From positions 1 through 26,586 of the forward strand of contig JNDT01000721.1 in NCBI GenBank assembly GCA_000697055.1: a DNA stretch of 26,586 nt, read 5' to 3'. Both the position numbers and the translations under genes were made by a program. This document shows positions 10,914 to 20,053 of the stretch, piece by piece (within the stretch, counting starts at the first letter, position 1; each line of letters begins with the position of its first letter). Under the pieces are notes generated by a model, which was given only the letters and a program-made list of their open reading frames with translations, had not been told where the DNA came from and did no database searches. The DNA comes from Saksenaea vasiformis B4078. Lineage: Eukaryota > Mucoromycota > Mucoromycetes > Mucorales > Saksenaeaceae.

Positions 10914-11070
10914 CGTCGTGCAGCATCCTTTTTTCGCCAGGCTTGGGGAGGAGTTTCGTGATGGATAAAACAAAGAAATAAGCACTGAAAGAAGAAATAA
11001 AAAGAAAAAGTGAAGAACTGAAATATAAGAAGTTTGAAAATAAAATGCGGTGTACAAGTGGGGAGGGCGA

Positions 11071-11164
11071 CCACATCCTGCGGACTGCGTTCCGGCAACT
11101 TTCTGATTGTGCTTCGATGACTCTCGCATAATCTCTGTTGCCTTCACTTCATCCTTGGATGTGG
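11071..11164. repeat. DIRS internal complementary region
   Basis: The first part, 11071-11108, is the reverse complement of the outer left end; the second, 11106-11164, of the outer right end. They overlap by the ATT core at 11106-11108. In the DIRS model this region templates joining of the two ends into a circle. It overlaps the 3' end of the recombinase frame, whose stop is at 11144. Confidence 0.9.
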
Positions 11165-12190
11165 TTCCTTGTCAGATCCTGGTGAAAAAACGGTTGTTGT
11201 TAACTCAGCGCCTTGCTCGTGCTGGTTGTTCGGTCTGAGATAGTGATTTTCGAACGTATTGCTTCGTAAGCTCCAATTTGCATGTAGCTTTACTCTGTTT
11301 ATCTCCACTCCCTTTAGTACCGCACTGGTGCTAGCGGCGGATCGAATCGAATGTGCTTTGTATTTGGTTATGTCCACCCCAGCCATGGCCATGATCATTT
11401 CCACCCAATGAGCGACTGTATCCCCTACAACGTCCTTGCGTTTGTCTTCGGAATCAATAAAGGCAAAAAATAGTTTGTGTTCGCGTGGTAGTGTTGCCCG
11501 CCACTCGCTGGTTCTAGCCATAAACTGTTCTAGGGTTGTCACCGGATACAGTACACGATCTTGGATCACTCCAAGTTTCGATGCTTTCCCTGTGGTTTCT
11601 TTGGCAAACCGCGCCACTAGCGTCGCCCCGGTCAGTATACCCTGATTGTCATGTTGTAGCTGTACATCCCGGAATTGCAAGTTTGCTATGTCAGAACGTG
11701 GTCGCCACATCGTGGTGAGCGCCAGTAACATCACCGTCTTGTGTTGTAATCTTGGTAGCGGCAGGGCTTCGCTATTGCCCCATGATCTCAGCAATGTGAT
11801 CACCGGTTGAATATCCCATATTTCGTCGCTCGTTCTAGGCATCACGAATTCGGTACTTTTCTTTGCTTTAAAAAATCTTTGTATGAGTTGCTCATCGGCC
11901 AATGATTTTGCTTTTGGATCGACTATTTGGAAAACGCCTGTAATCGCTGATCGATATCCATTGAGTGTGGACCGCTTATGGTGATTCATTGACATCAAGA
12001 ATGTTAACATTGTCTTTTGATCTTGTCTTAGTGCATTGACTTTCGGCTCTTGTTCTTGGCACCATCTGGCCCAATGTCTCCAATAGCGATCATACGTTGT
12101 GTTGGTCGTCTTTCTCAATGCTTGATTCAGGAAATCTTGTTGTTCCTTTGTCAAACCTTCCTTCGTCTGGTAGTACCTGATAATAGCCAT
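11144..12190 (-). CDS. DIRS tyrosine recombinase (integrase)
   Basis: Tyrosine recombinase of the retrotransposon, which would integrate the circular DNA copy without target duplication. The chosen start is the ATG at 12190, in a frame that continues upstream without a stop; about 348 residues. The N-terminal core-binding-like part includes TYDRYWRHWARWCQEQ. The catalytic domain shows the first Arg in TMWRPRSDIANLQ, HSIR (HxxR box) followed by KLHANWSLRS, and the Tyr nucleophile in FENHYLRP. All expected residues (R, HxxR, H/W, Y) are present, so the protein could be active. Its start overlaps the end of the RNase H frame (stop 12151-12153) by 40 nt in another frame, a common DIRS arrangement. 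The 3' end runs into the internal complementary region. Confidence 0.88.
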   Translation of the reverse strand: MAIIRYYQTKEGLTKEQQDFLNQALRKTTNTTYDRYWRHWARWCQEQEPKVNALRQDQKTMLTFLMSMNHHKRSTLNGYRSAITGVFQIVDPKAKSLADEQLIQRFFKAKKSTEFVMPRTSDEIWDIQPVITLLRSWGNSEALPLPRLQHKTVMLLALTTMWRPRSDIANLQFRDVQLQHDNQGILTGATLVARFAKETTGKASKLGVIQDRVLYPVTTLEQFMARTSEWRATLPREHKLFFAFIDSEDKRKDVVGDTVAHWVEMIMAMAGVDITKYKAHSIRSAASTSAVLKGVEINRVKLHANWSLRSNTFENHYLRPNNQHEQGAELTTTVFSPGSDKEPHPRMK

Positions 12191-14059
12191 GCGGTCAAAA
12201 ATCTCGACTGGTTCACCCGAAGATGAAGTGGCGGCTTCCTGTTCATCTGTAGCACTGTAGGCCACCAAAACTGGGTTGGCCACGATGGTGTGATTAGTAC
12301 CGCCGTTTTGACCTGATCCTTCCGCAGCTTCTGTAGTACCCGAGGTACCAGTTTCCATGGTGGATACAGGTAGAGTCCTCTGACTGGCCATTTCTGTCTC
12401 ATTGCATCGACTGCGCTGGCTTCCGGGTCCGGATGCTGACTCCAATAGTTCCGAATCTTTGCGTTGTGCCGTGCCGCGAAGGCATCTACTGTCAAAGGCG
12501 TCCGGTACCAGCGGTGCTTGATGAAATTGAACCATTTCCAGGGCATTTCCCTCTCGTACTCCGGCACTCGTATCCGGCTCAGATGATCCGCGGAGTGGTT
12601 CTTGACTCCCGCCACATGTTGGGTAAATTACCGTCAGATTGTGCTTGCGTATCACTTCGTGTATTTGTAGAGCTACCAGTTGCAATGGTGCAGCGGCTGT
12701 TCCCCCTGCTTTGCTCGCGTATTTTAACGCTGTGGTGTTGTCCGTAAACACCTGTATGGTGCAATTTTCGTATCTTGGAGCGTGCATCTGGACCGCAAAC
12801 AGGATCGCTTTCAATTCTCTCAGATTTATCGAATGTCCTTTTTCCAGTGGTGACCAGAACCCGTGTGTCTTCACTATCTTCGAGCTCACGCCCCACCCCG
12901 TGTCTGATGCGTCCACCCATATCTGGATGACTGGGGTTGTTGCTGTCCAAGGTCGGTGAATCGGTAATCCTTGGGCTACTATCGGATCTTTGCACCACCA
13001 GTGTAGCTCTTCGAGAGAGTCTTTTGACAATGGACATGCGCTTTCCCATCGTGCCTGATCTCCGCGAAGACCTCGGGCTAGATCTCTTTGTAGAAAACGG
13101 ACGTGCAGCAGTGCTTCGCCCACTGCGGGAATCATGGCCGTCATCTTTCCTATGAGACCGGCAATCCAGCGGCAAGAGTGTATCTTTTGCGTTGCTTGAC
13201 GTATTCTCAAGTGCAATTTCGCGATCTTTGCCTTTGGTACCGTGATGTCCATTTTCTTCGTGTCGAAAACGAAACCCAGAAACTCCTGGGAATGTTGAGG
13301 AGTTAGTAGACTCTTCTTCCAGTTGATGATGAACCCCAATTTGATTAAATGTTCTAACACCTGATGTGCTTGTTGCTTTAATTGACTGGCCGTATGTCCT
13401 AGGATGCATAGATCGTCCAGATAATATACTAATCGAATACCCCGGCAGCGCAACGGTTCTAGGACTACCTTCATGATCTTGGAAAAAACTCGTGGGCTCA
13501 CGCTCATTCCAAAGGGAAGGGAACGGTACTGATACACTATACCCTTGTGGGAGAACGCAAGGTATTGTCGACATGATTTGTGTATAGGTACCACAGTATA
13601 GGCGTCCTTCAAATCTATCTTGACCATGTAGTCCCCCGGTTCTATTAATTCGCGCAAAGCTGGTACACCCTCCATGCGGAAGTGCTGACATTGGATGTAC
13701 TTGTTGACGATAGTGCAATCCAAGATCGGACGATTCTTGGTCTGTTCCCGCACAATAAATAACTTGGAGAGGTAACGGCGGTCCTGAGACGGCGAACGTT
13801 CTATTACTCCTGCTGTCAAGAATTTGTTTACAGCTTCTTCTACTTCCACACCATTGGATGATTCCCTTGCTTGCCATGGTCGGGGTGCCCGGCGTTGCCA
13901 TTGGATCTTGAATCCGTTCTTGATTACCTCTCGAATCCAGGACCCGTGAAATTGATCTTCCCACACTTTGTGGAACCGTTGTAATCTGGCCCCCAACGCG
14001 ATCCCATCTGCAGGCATTGCGTAATTGGCTGACATCTTGTGTTGGATAATTGGTTTCAT
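12151..14059 (-). CDS. DIRS reverse transcriptase-RNase H, frame disturbed
   Basis: Copies element RNA into DNA. RT fingers/palm: KIDLKDAYTVVPIH (residues about 147-160), LPFGMSVSPRVFSK and the active-site box YLDD (about 213-216), then LGFVFDTKKM. RNase H: WVDASDTGWGV, INLRELKAI and VFTDNTTALKYA supply the acidic residues. The last RNase H part, with VAGVKNHSADHLSR, DPEASAVDAM and ITPSWPTQFWWP, is in a different frame (open 12627-12151) from the RT. The switch falls at the CCC run near 12621-12623. The original frame stays open by chance through to the recombinase, so a 971-codon frame at 11144-14059 looks intact but carries nonsense for about 145 codons. Either one extra base or +1 ribosomal slippage explains it. 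The start ATG overlaps the gag stop as ATGA. Confidence 0.85.
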
Positions 14060-14802
14060 TGTTGTGTGTCGTTGTTGCTTGACGATTGGTCGGTCCCGGG
14101 TCGGGTCCTGGGCGCTCTGGAGAAAAAAGACTTTCGACCTCTTCCAGACCCATAGCCTCGTCCTCGTCCACGATAAGTGGATTGGCTGCGTCGGTTGTTA
14201 ACGGCACTCTTGAGTACTGAGTCGTTGAACTGTTTTTTCTCCAACTCCTTGAGCTCCTCGGTAGTGAAGGCCAAATCTTTCCCTTGGTCTTCTTCGGAGC
14301 TAGGCAATCCCAACGCCTTGTTGCAAATGTTCTTGGCGTCGTTGTCGATTCCCTTGCCTGTGCTGAATGCATACACTGCCAGTCGGCGCAGGCGTTCGAG
14401 CACTCGTTTGAAGTCTTCCTCGGAAGGAGAGTCTGTGTTTGCTCGTTGTAGACATCCTTGTAGCTCTTCATATGCCTCTGTAGCCGCTCGGCCTGCCGCA
14501 CGAAGACGGTCTCCGTCTCTGTACTTCTGGAGGACCACCGGCAATCCCTCGAGCTTATGTTTCTTGAGCTTGGGGTAGAGCACCTTGTTGAGTGCGCCAG
14601 ATTTTGTCCATTTCCCTCCGTCGTAGGTGGGTAGAGATCTCTCAAACTTTTTAATATTTTCACTTCTCGTATGTTCGGCAACTTCTTCCAAATCCTCGAG
14701 GATTTCTGTTGGTAAGTCGTTGTCTTCATCGGAATCCAATCGTTCTCGTAAGAGCTGTTCAAGTTGTTCAAGTTGATCATCAGAATAACCACGAAAGCTC
14801 AT
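14056..14802 (-). CDS. DIRS gag-like ORF1
   Basis: First ORF of the element, 248 residues, from the ATG at 14802 to a TGA at 14058-14056. The N-terminal half is acidic and helical (DDQLEQLEQLLRERLDSDED), the middle has a helical body (QKYRDGDRLRAAGRAATEAY, DAKNICNKALGLPSSEE), and the C-terminus is an RG/RGR-rich basic tail (YRGRGRGYGSGRGRK), expected to bind nucleic acid. There is no zinc knuckle. Position, tail and gene order match DIRS ORF1/gag proteins; no sequence motif proves it. Its stop and the RT start share the four bases ATGA, which suggests termination-reinitiation for making the downstream protein. Confidence 0.8.
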   Translation of the reverse strand: MSFRGYSDDQLEQLEQLLRERLDSDEDNDLPTEILEDLEEVAEHTRSENIKKFERSLPTYDGGKWTKSGALNKVLYPKLKKHKLEGLPVVLQKYRDGDRLRAAGRAATEAYEELQGCLQRANTDSPSEEDFKRVLERLRRLAVYAFSTGKGIDNDAKNICNKALGLPSSEEDQGKDLAFTTEELKELEKKQFNDSVLKSAVNNRRSQSTYRGRGRGYGSGRGRKSFFSRAPRTRPGTDQSSSNNDTQQ

Positions 14803-14829
14803 AACTTTTTAACCACGGTGCGCGGCTTG

Positions 14830-14922
14830 AAAGGTGTTAAGGGGGGGGGGGGGAAGTAGACTAAACATTTAAATTTATAATTATCTGAGAATAAAAGCGT
14901 GGCTTGAGGGGCCTAACCACAT
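14830..14922. repeat. DIRS right inverted terminal repeat (shared part)
   Basis: Reverse complement of 10828-10913, with a G13 run at 14841-14853. The end-specific extension 14918-14975 is the part copied into the internal complementary region. The element ends at AAT (14973-14975). Confidence 0.9.
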
Positions 14923-15265
14923 CCAAGGATGAAGTGAAGGCAACAGAGATTGTGCGAGAGTCATCGAAGCACAATGAATTTTGCGCCAGCAACCAGAGCT
15001 TTTTTTTGCGTTGCATGAACTCCGCCATTTGCAAAGAAAAGGGTGGTAGCAAACTTATCTTTTACTTCTTCGATATGAACGCTCTACGTGAACACATGAG
15101 GCTGATGGCACTCCATTGAATGTAAATGATGTCACCTTGCTGGATGTTGATATTCTGATGATAATACACAAGGTGTTGGGGAGAACTGTTTCGTTCAATT
15201 CCAGCCGTTTTGACTGAAAGATGGCGGGAAGGTGGTAGTCATGTAAACGCCAACTTTTATGCGAA

Positions 15266-15705
15266 TGTGTACATCGACAGAAGCCTCATTATTTACTGAT
15301 GGTACTGACTGATATAAATAGGAGCTTACATGAGGCGTTTGAAGACTTAATGGTCTCAGAATCAGCGTTGCATAGGCGTTTGGTCAATAAATGCCGTATC
15401 ACCTTGAAAAATTGGAGAAGTTTCCTGCTGCAAGGGATTCTGACCGGGTGATAGCTTTGCGAAAGGAGAAACATGCAGAACGGAGAAAGATGCAAGACTT
15501 GGATTTCACTAAGAACTTAGTCCTTATTGATGAAGCTGGCTTCAACTCGCATAATCGGAAACATTTTGGTCGTTCTTTGAAGGGTACGGCAGTGAAGGAT
15601 ACTATAACAAACGAAGGGAATTACAGCTATTACATTGGTGCCATATCTGACACTATCCATCACTTTTCATTCGTTAACCTCTTGTGCTCGTGTACCGGTT
15701 AAGGA
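15266..15705 (+). pseudogene. IS630/Tc1-mariner-type transposase, decayed fragment
   Basis: Remnant of a DDE transposase. From about 15266 one frame gives YIDRSL, then another gives SLHEAFEDLMVSESALHRR, a helix-turn-helix-like DNA-binding part. At about 15400 the homology moves to a third frame with LEKFPAARDSDRVIALRKE. The catalytic core begins with LVLIDEAGFNSHNRKHFGRS, where the Asp in IDEAGFN is the first D of the DDE triad, then LKGTAVKD and YYIGAIS. The frame stops at 15703-15705 before the second D and the third acidic residue, so at least two frameshifts and a truncation are visible. It lies between the DIRS element and the Fanzor gene. Terminal inverted repeats were not found by eye. 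The family call rests on the IDEAGFN...GRS.KG pattern of IS630-like fungal transposases. Confidence 0.75.
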
Positions 15706-16427
15706 AATACATGATCTCTGGATTTACATTATCTCTCGCATAGTGTTCAACTCATGATCTTCATAAAAAAATCACATTAACATAGCATGCAAGTGAGGCT
15801 GCGTATTTCAACCCATATTTCTTTGTGATAGCAGTAAAATGGATGAGTGCGATATGCGAATGATTGTGTTCTACATTCGGGTGTCCCACAGTGATGGAAT
15901 GGCCAATTTCAAGGGACGTTTATCTGATATCGGATGGAGAAAACAATTCTCACAATGATGAGTGCTTGTACGTCACTGACTGTTAATTTTGAAAAGTTGT
16001 CAATATACTGGTTCATCTTCTCTTCAACCTTCTTTTTTATCCTACCCTGTTTTTATCGTATCTGTTACTTTTTTCTTTTTTTTTTTTTTACCATTGAAAA
16101 CACTGTTCCAACTATGTACGATTTCTGGTTATTTTCTGCTTTATTGATCTCTCTTGGGCTACCAATATACGGACCCATGTTATTCGTTTCATGGAAGAAA
16201 GCGATCAGGAAAAGCCGTCGAGAGCAAGAAGAAGCTGAAAGACTATTGAGTATGCACATTACTGAACCTGACGCCTGACTTATCCTATTTTACAGTAATT
16301 TGCTCTGATTGTGGGTGCCCTGGGCACAAAACGAAAAGGAGTAGAATATGTCAGTTGTTTGTTTCTCGTGGTACGGCACAAAAACGTTGTCGTTGTTTTT
16401 AACCAATTAAATCTAAATATAATATAG
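15706..16427. other. Intergenic, with a small membrane-like ORF of unknown status
   Basis: Mostly non-coding by appearance. A plus-strand frame starting at 15934 or at an internal ATG at 16114 ends at 16278. Its last 54 codons give one hydrophobic segment (FWLFSALLISLGLPIYGP) followed by a basic, charged helix (WKKAIRKSRREQEEAERLL). A poly-T run with an acceptor-like TTTTTTACCATTG precedes it. I recognise no family; it could be a terminal exon, a small membrane protein or chance. AATATAG at 16421-16427 may be the 3' end of an intron that opens the Fanzor reading frame. Confidence 0.3.
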
Positions 16428-18982
16428 GTAAAAGAAAGTCGCGTGAGGAAGAGGAAGAGCTAAAGCAAGAGAAGAAACGAGGGAGGACTGAAAAAAAACA
16501 AAAATCCGTTATCTTCCGGTCCTTGCGCTTCCTGTGGTCAACCGTCCCATGCCACATCAAGATCGTCCATGTGCCCAAATCACCGCAAGAACACCAAGGA
16601 AAAAATGAAAGAGATTCTACAATCAGAAAGCGAGATGTACACACGCGTGCTACCGTTTGACTCCATTGTCCGACCACAGCATAAAGACAGGCTACACAGA
16701 CGTATTATAGAACTCTCAAGTTTTATCCGAGAAATTATGTGTAGAGCGCAAATATTTGTTAACTCGTACATCATTGAACATTCGCAAAATGAGATCCCTA
16801 CATATATCTGTGCACAGAACTTTTGGTACAGTGCCTGCCAATTGATAATGGGCAAGACGATTTCCAACACGAATCCCAACTTTCCACAAGAAATCCGGAG
16901 CTACTGGACTACGTTTGCAACTCGGCACCCTCAAATCATATATGCCTCCAGAGACTTTCACGGTTATAGCGACGCGTTGTCCGCAGCTTGTGTCTCCGTA
17001 GCAGAAGCCTACACGAACCATATAGTAGAAAATTTTTCCCAGCGAATTGCAACGTATTGTGTACGTAAACTGCAGCAGCTGGTTCCAGTACGTACAGTTG
17101 TTAGCTGAAGTATCCTACAGCGTTACTTATATCATACTACAGGAAATCCGTGTTGGTCAGGCCCGAGCAATTGCTTGGGATTATATCGTTGAGTTGGTTA
17201 CAGCAGGAAACCCTGTGTGGCCGAGCTACACTGTGGATCTCACTTCCACATCAATAATCGACGCAGTACGCAGTATCGTGGATGAGCTAGAATCAATCAT
17301 TCCTCAACCATGCGGTCCGGCTGCGTTATCGGCATCACCTGGGAAGTTCATTCCCACCCTCCGGTATATACTTGAGAATACACTTTGGAGCACCGTGAGG
17401 CCGAGGTGGCTACCGCCCTTATTACGCTTTCAGGGGTTGAGATCGATAAGGAATCTAGCAAAGTACCATTGCCAAGATTGTTCTCTTTAGCACCGCTTCC
17501 GTCCTTTGGATGGAGATTCATTACACTCAACGCCAAGGCATTATCATCTCTATCCTCTGTTCGCTTACCTCATGATAGTGATTACGACAACAATCTTAAC
17601 TTGTTCAATGAATGCTTTGACCTTGATCGATATGGTTTCAGAAGGGAAGATGTGATCTCATAAATTGATTGATTTCTCTAATTTGAGACTCACGTAGAAT
17701 GGATACGAAACAAGTGTTTCGTAATCAGGTTACTACTGACGGATTCTCCATCCACTTCCAATTTTCTCGAGCGAGACGTCAAAAAACAACTGTAGACGAA
17801 GATATAAAACTGGAAGACCTGGTTATCGAGGAAGTTGAAGAATATCTTCGGCCTGTGGCAGTAGATCCCGGTATAAGTCATGTGTTTACAGCATCGTACG
17901 GATGTGGAAGAAGTGAACATGAAATACGCCGATGCTCTACGGTGGAATATTACGCTTTGACAGGATCTAAACGCAGAAACAAGCAGTTGAGCAACGAGAA
18001 GCAGGCAACCGGCATGCAGGAAATCGAGTCGAATTTTCCAACGGCCAAAACCGCAGACTCCAATCAGTACGAAAGATATTTGCAATATTTCTTTTTGCAC
18101 CATCAAGCAATTTTCAATTTTTATCACGCTGGTAGAGGCCAGACTCGCTTTTATGACTACCAAGGCAGGCAGCGGGCAAAGGACGAGATTGCGAATATGC
18201 TCATTAATGGTGGCAAAAAGTACGATCGTCGCCGAAGAAAATATACAAAGAGAAACCGTCAAGAAAGGAAACGGAATCGAAAGCGAAAAAAGGAAAAACG
18301 CGCACGGCAGCGTCAACAACAATCAAGTAATATGGAACTCCACGAAACGTAAGTGACAGCACGACTTGTTGCAACTAAAATAACTAAAAATAATCTATAC
18401 TTTCCAGCAATATCAGACGACCAGAATCAGCTGTCAGATCGACGGCGGTCAACAGAAGATTTCCACACTGGAATAAACGGAAGGTCAATGTCGACAATGA
18501 CGGAAAATTGCCCCTTGTCGCATTTGGAAATGGGATGTTTGGCCAGAACAAAGGCATAAAGTATAAAGGCTATCCGTCGGGCGTCGTAGGAAAGCTTTGG
18601 ACAAGCTTGAAAAGAAGGGAAAAGGAGCTTCAGGTGCTAGTTGTCACAGTGGACGAGTACTTATCGTCCCAGATAAATATGTCGGGTATAATTCTTTTAC
18701 AAAGTAATGACACGTTTCTACCAGATATGCAATTCTTGTCACCATCGAACTTTGGAAAAAGTGAAGACAGCGGATGATGTCGCACACCACGGTGTCCTGG
18801 CGTGTAAAAACTGTGGCATACTTTGGGATCGCGACGTCAACGCTTCGAAGAACCTTTATGAGATATCTCTGTCTGTATGGTCAAACGGATACAAGCCTGG
18901 AATCTTCCGTCGGCCATCACAAAATCAAAACGATACTAATATCACCACTACGAATGTGGGTCCCCTCTCTGGAGGGGTTTAG
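16428..18982 (+). pseudogene. Fanzor (TnpB-like RNA-guided nuclease), near full length
   Basis: Eukaryotic relative of transposon TnpB, the family that cuts DNA guided by an RNA. The visible order is a Lys/Arg/Glu-rich start (from 16428), a Cys/His cluster CASCGQPSHATSRSSMCPNH, a helical middle (16569-17651), RuvC-I with Asp in AVDPGISHVFTA (codon 17864-17866), a basic Arg/Lys helix (18230-18320), FGNGMFGQNKGIKYKGYPSG, RuvC-II Glu in VTVDEYLSSQ (18655-18657), a CNSC...CKNC zinc ribbon and RuvC-III Asp in LWDRDVNASKN (18833-18835). Introns fit at 17088-17142 and 18349-18407. Lesions: a frame jump near the A8 tract at 16491-16498, a one-base loss near 17366-17385, no clean join between 17651 and 17699, and an intron at 18673-18724 whose donor reads AT instead of GT. 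The start codon is not found. The catalytic triad is intact, so loss of function looks recent, or some lesions are sequencing errors. Confidence 0.85.
18962..18977 (+). ncRNA. Hairpin at the Fanzor 3' end, candidate guide-RNA scaffold
   Basis: CCCCTC (18962-18967) pairs perfectly with GAGGGG (18972-18977) across a 4-nt TCTG loop, inside the last Fanzor codons and 2 nt before the stop (18980-18982). In TnpB/Fanzor systems the guide RNA commonly overlaps or follows the 3' end of the nuclease gene. Only this short stem is seen directly; its assignment to a guide RNA is inference. Confidence 0.3.
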
Positions 18983-19535
18983 ATTGTTACACTTGTGGTA
19001 AGCATTTACGCCAGGTTTTCCAACAATTACTGATTCAAGGAATCGTTTCTACTGCCTGTCTTATTTTGCGACAACTGGGGGTCATGATTTGCATTTATTG
19101 GTAAGTGAGGTAAATACTTCCTCCAAGAATTGTCTTTAAAGGATTTCCCTTTTGTAGTGCAAATTTTGATTCCCATTGGCGCAAAATAAGACTGCGAGCA
19201 GCGCAAATGATTCCGCAAAACACAGTAGAACCCACCAGCTATGCCCATTTTTATCTAATTTGTCAGCTGTTGAAACGGAATATATCAAATACATATATAT
19301 GGCAAACGTATAACAAGAGGATAGAAAGAGAAAAAGGGAAAGGCAGGTGTCCTGCAGAGAAGGGTAAAACCAGTTATTTGAAGATCTTTGGAAAATGTAT
19401 GTGTCACATGGGTCGGCATAAAGAAGTTTACTGTACTGTTTTCCCAAAATGAATGTCGCAAAAGAAAAGAAAAAAAGTCGTCGTTAGCGAACTACAAAAA
19501 TGGAAATCGATGTTTTGTAATACTTACGACGTTGT
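18983..19535. other. Intergenic between two oppositely oriented Fanzor loci
   Basis: This 550-bp stretch separates the 3' ends of the plus-strand Fanzor gene and the minus-strand Fanzor fragment. Six-frame reading gives only short frames with no known motif. If either nuclease gene ever carried a 3' guide RNA, its guide part and the element boundary would lie here. I found no clear inverted repeat by eye. Confidence 0.4.
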
Positions 19536-19916
19536 CTAAACGTCGCGAGCTTCTGTTACTCGAATTGGTTGGAAGTTGTGATTGAATATCGGCGGACGAC
19601 TCGTTGGCTGGTGGGCACCTTCAACTGCCAGCATGGCCAAAGCGTGGATATTTCTTGCAGTGTTCAAATCTCGTTGCCAAACGCGTGAGCAGCTGTTGCA
19701 TACTACCACCGAACGCAAGTTCGATTCTTCTATTTGTAAGTTGTCCAACGACCTCGTTCCACAAACGCGGCAGACCTTGTTTGAATATGCTTCATTTACC
19801 GACGCCATGATCAAACACTCTTCCGTCTCAGCACGTTTCAGCAACTTCCGAATCATCTTCGTTAGAGCGTGGGGTTTCCCCCTGAATGTGCGTCGGTCGG
19901 ACTGTCCGCCACCGAT
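19536..19916 (-). pseudogene. Fanzor C-terminal fragment (copy 2)
   Basis: An open frame on the minus strand covering the end of a Fanzor/TnpB-like nuclease. It reads GGGQSDRRTFRGKPHALTK, then IRKLLKRAET, the RuvC-II Glu in SVNEAYSNKVC, a zinc ribbon CRVC...CNSC, and the RuvC-III Asp in VWQRDLNTARNIHAL, with a Pro/Arg tail ending at 19536. An in-frame stop lies just before the GGGQS segment (about 19917-19919). The RuvC-I half is not found upstream in any frame. So this is a truncated copy, or one whose 5' exons are too degraded to see. It is clearly not a recent duplicate of the copy at 16428-18982, since the linker and tail differ. It faces that copy tail to tail. Confidence 0.75.
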
Positions 19917-20053
19917 TCAGACCACATGTACCACACCATCGCGGGTGCGAACAAACTCTGCCTTGCGCCATTTGTTACTAAGTGAATGTGGCATAAATCA
20001 TTTTTGTCTTTCAGGCTATTATATGACGTTCTTTGAACCAAGCTTGTAAGCAT

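Larger units (their letters stand above)
10795..14975 (-). mobile_element. DIRS-like tyrosine-recombinase retrotransposon, full length
   Basis: About 4.18 kb. Coding order on the minus strand is gag-like ORF, RT-RNase H, tyrosine recombinase. Both ends show the DIRS signature of inverted terminal repeats with unequal outer parts, plus an internal complementary region. The outer left end (10795-10832) is complementary to 11071-11108 and the outer right end (14918-14975) to 11106-11164, with one mismatch each. The two pieces meet at ATT inside the internal region, and both element ends carry AAT. This is the expected trace of a circular intermediate joined at a 3-bp core and integrated by recombinase, with no longer target duplication. 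Near-identity of the duplicated parts suggests a fairly recent insertion, although the RT-RNase H frame is disturbed. Confidence 0.92.

Noticed and set aside
11144..14059. A single intact 971-codon RT-RNase H-recombinase fusion protein
   Set aside because: About 145 codons between 12190 and 12625 do not resemble RNase H, while another frame does; the long frame is a coincidence of missing stops.
17690..18322. 210-codon minus-strand frame opposite the Fanzor RuvC-I exon
   Set aside because: Antisense of a Lys/Arg-rich exon, giving Phe/Leu/Ser-rich text; it mimics a membrane protein but has no signals of its own.
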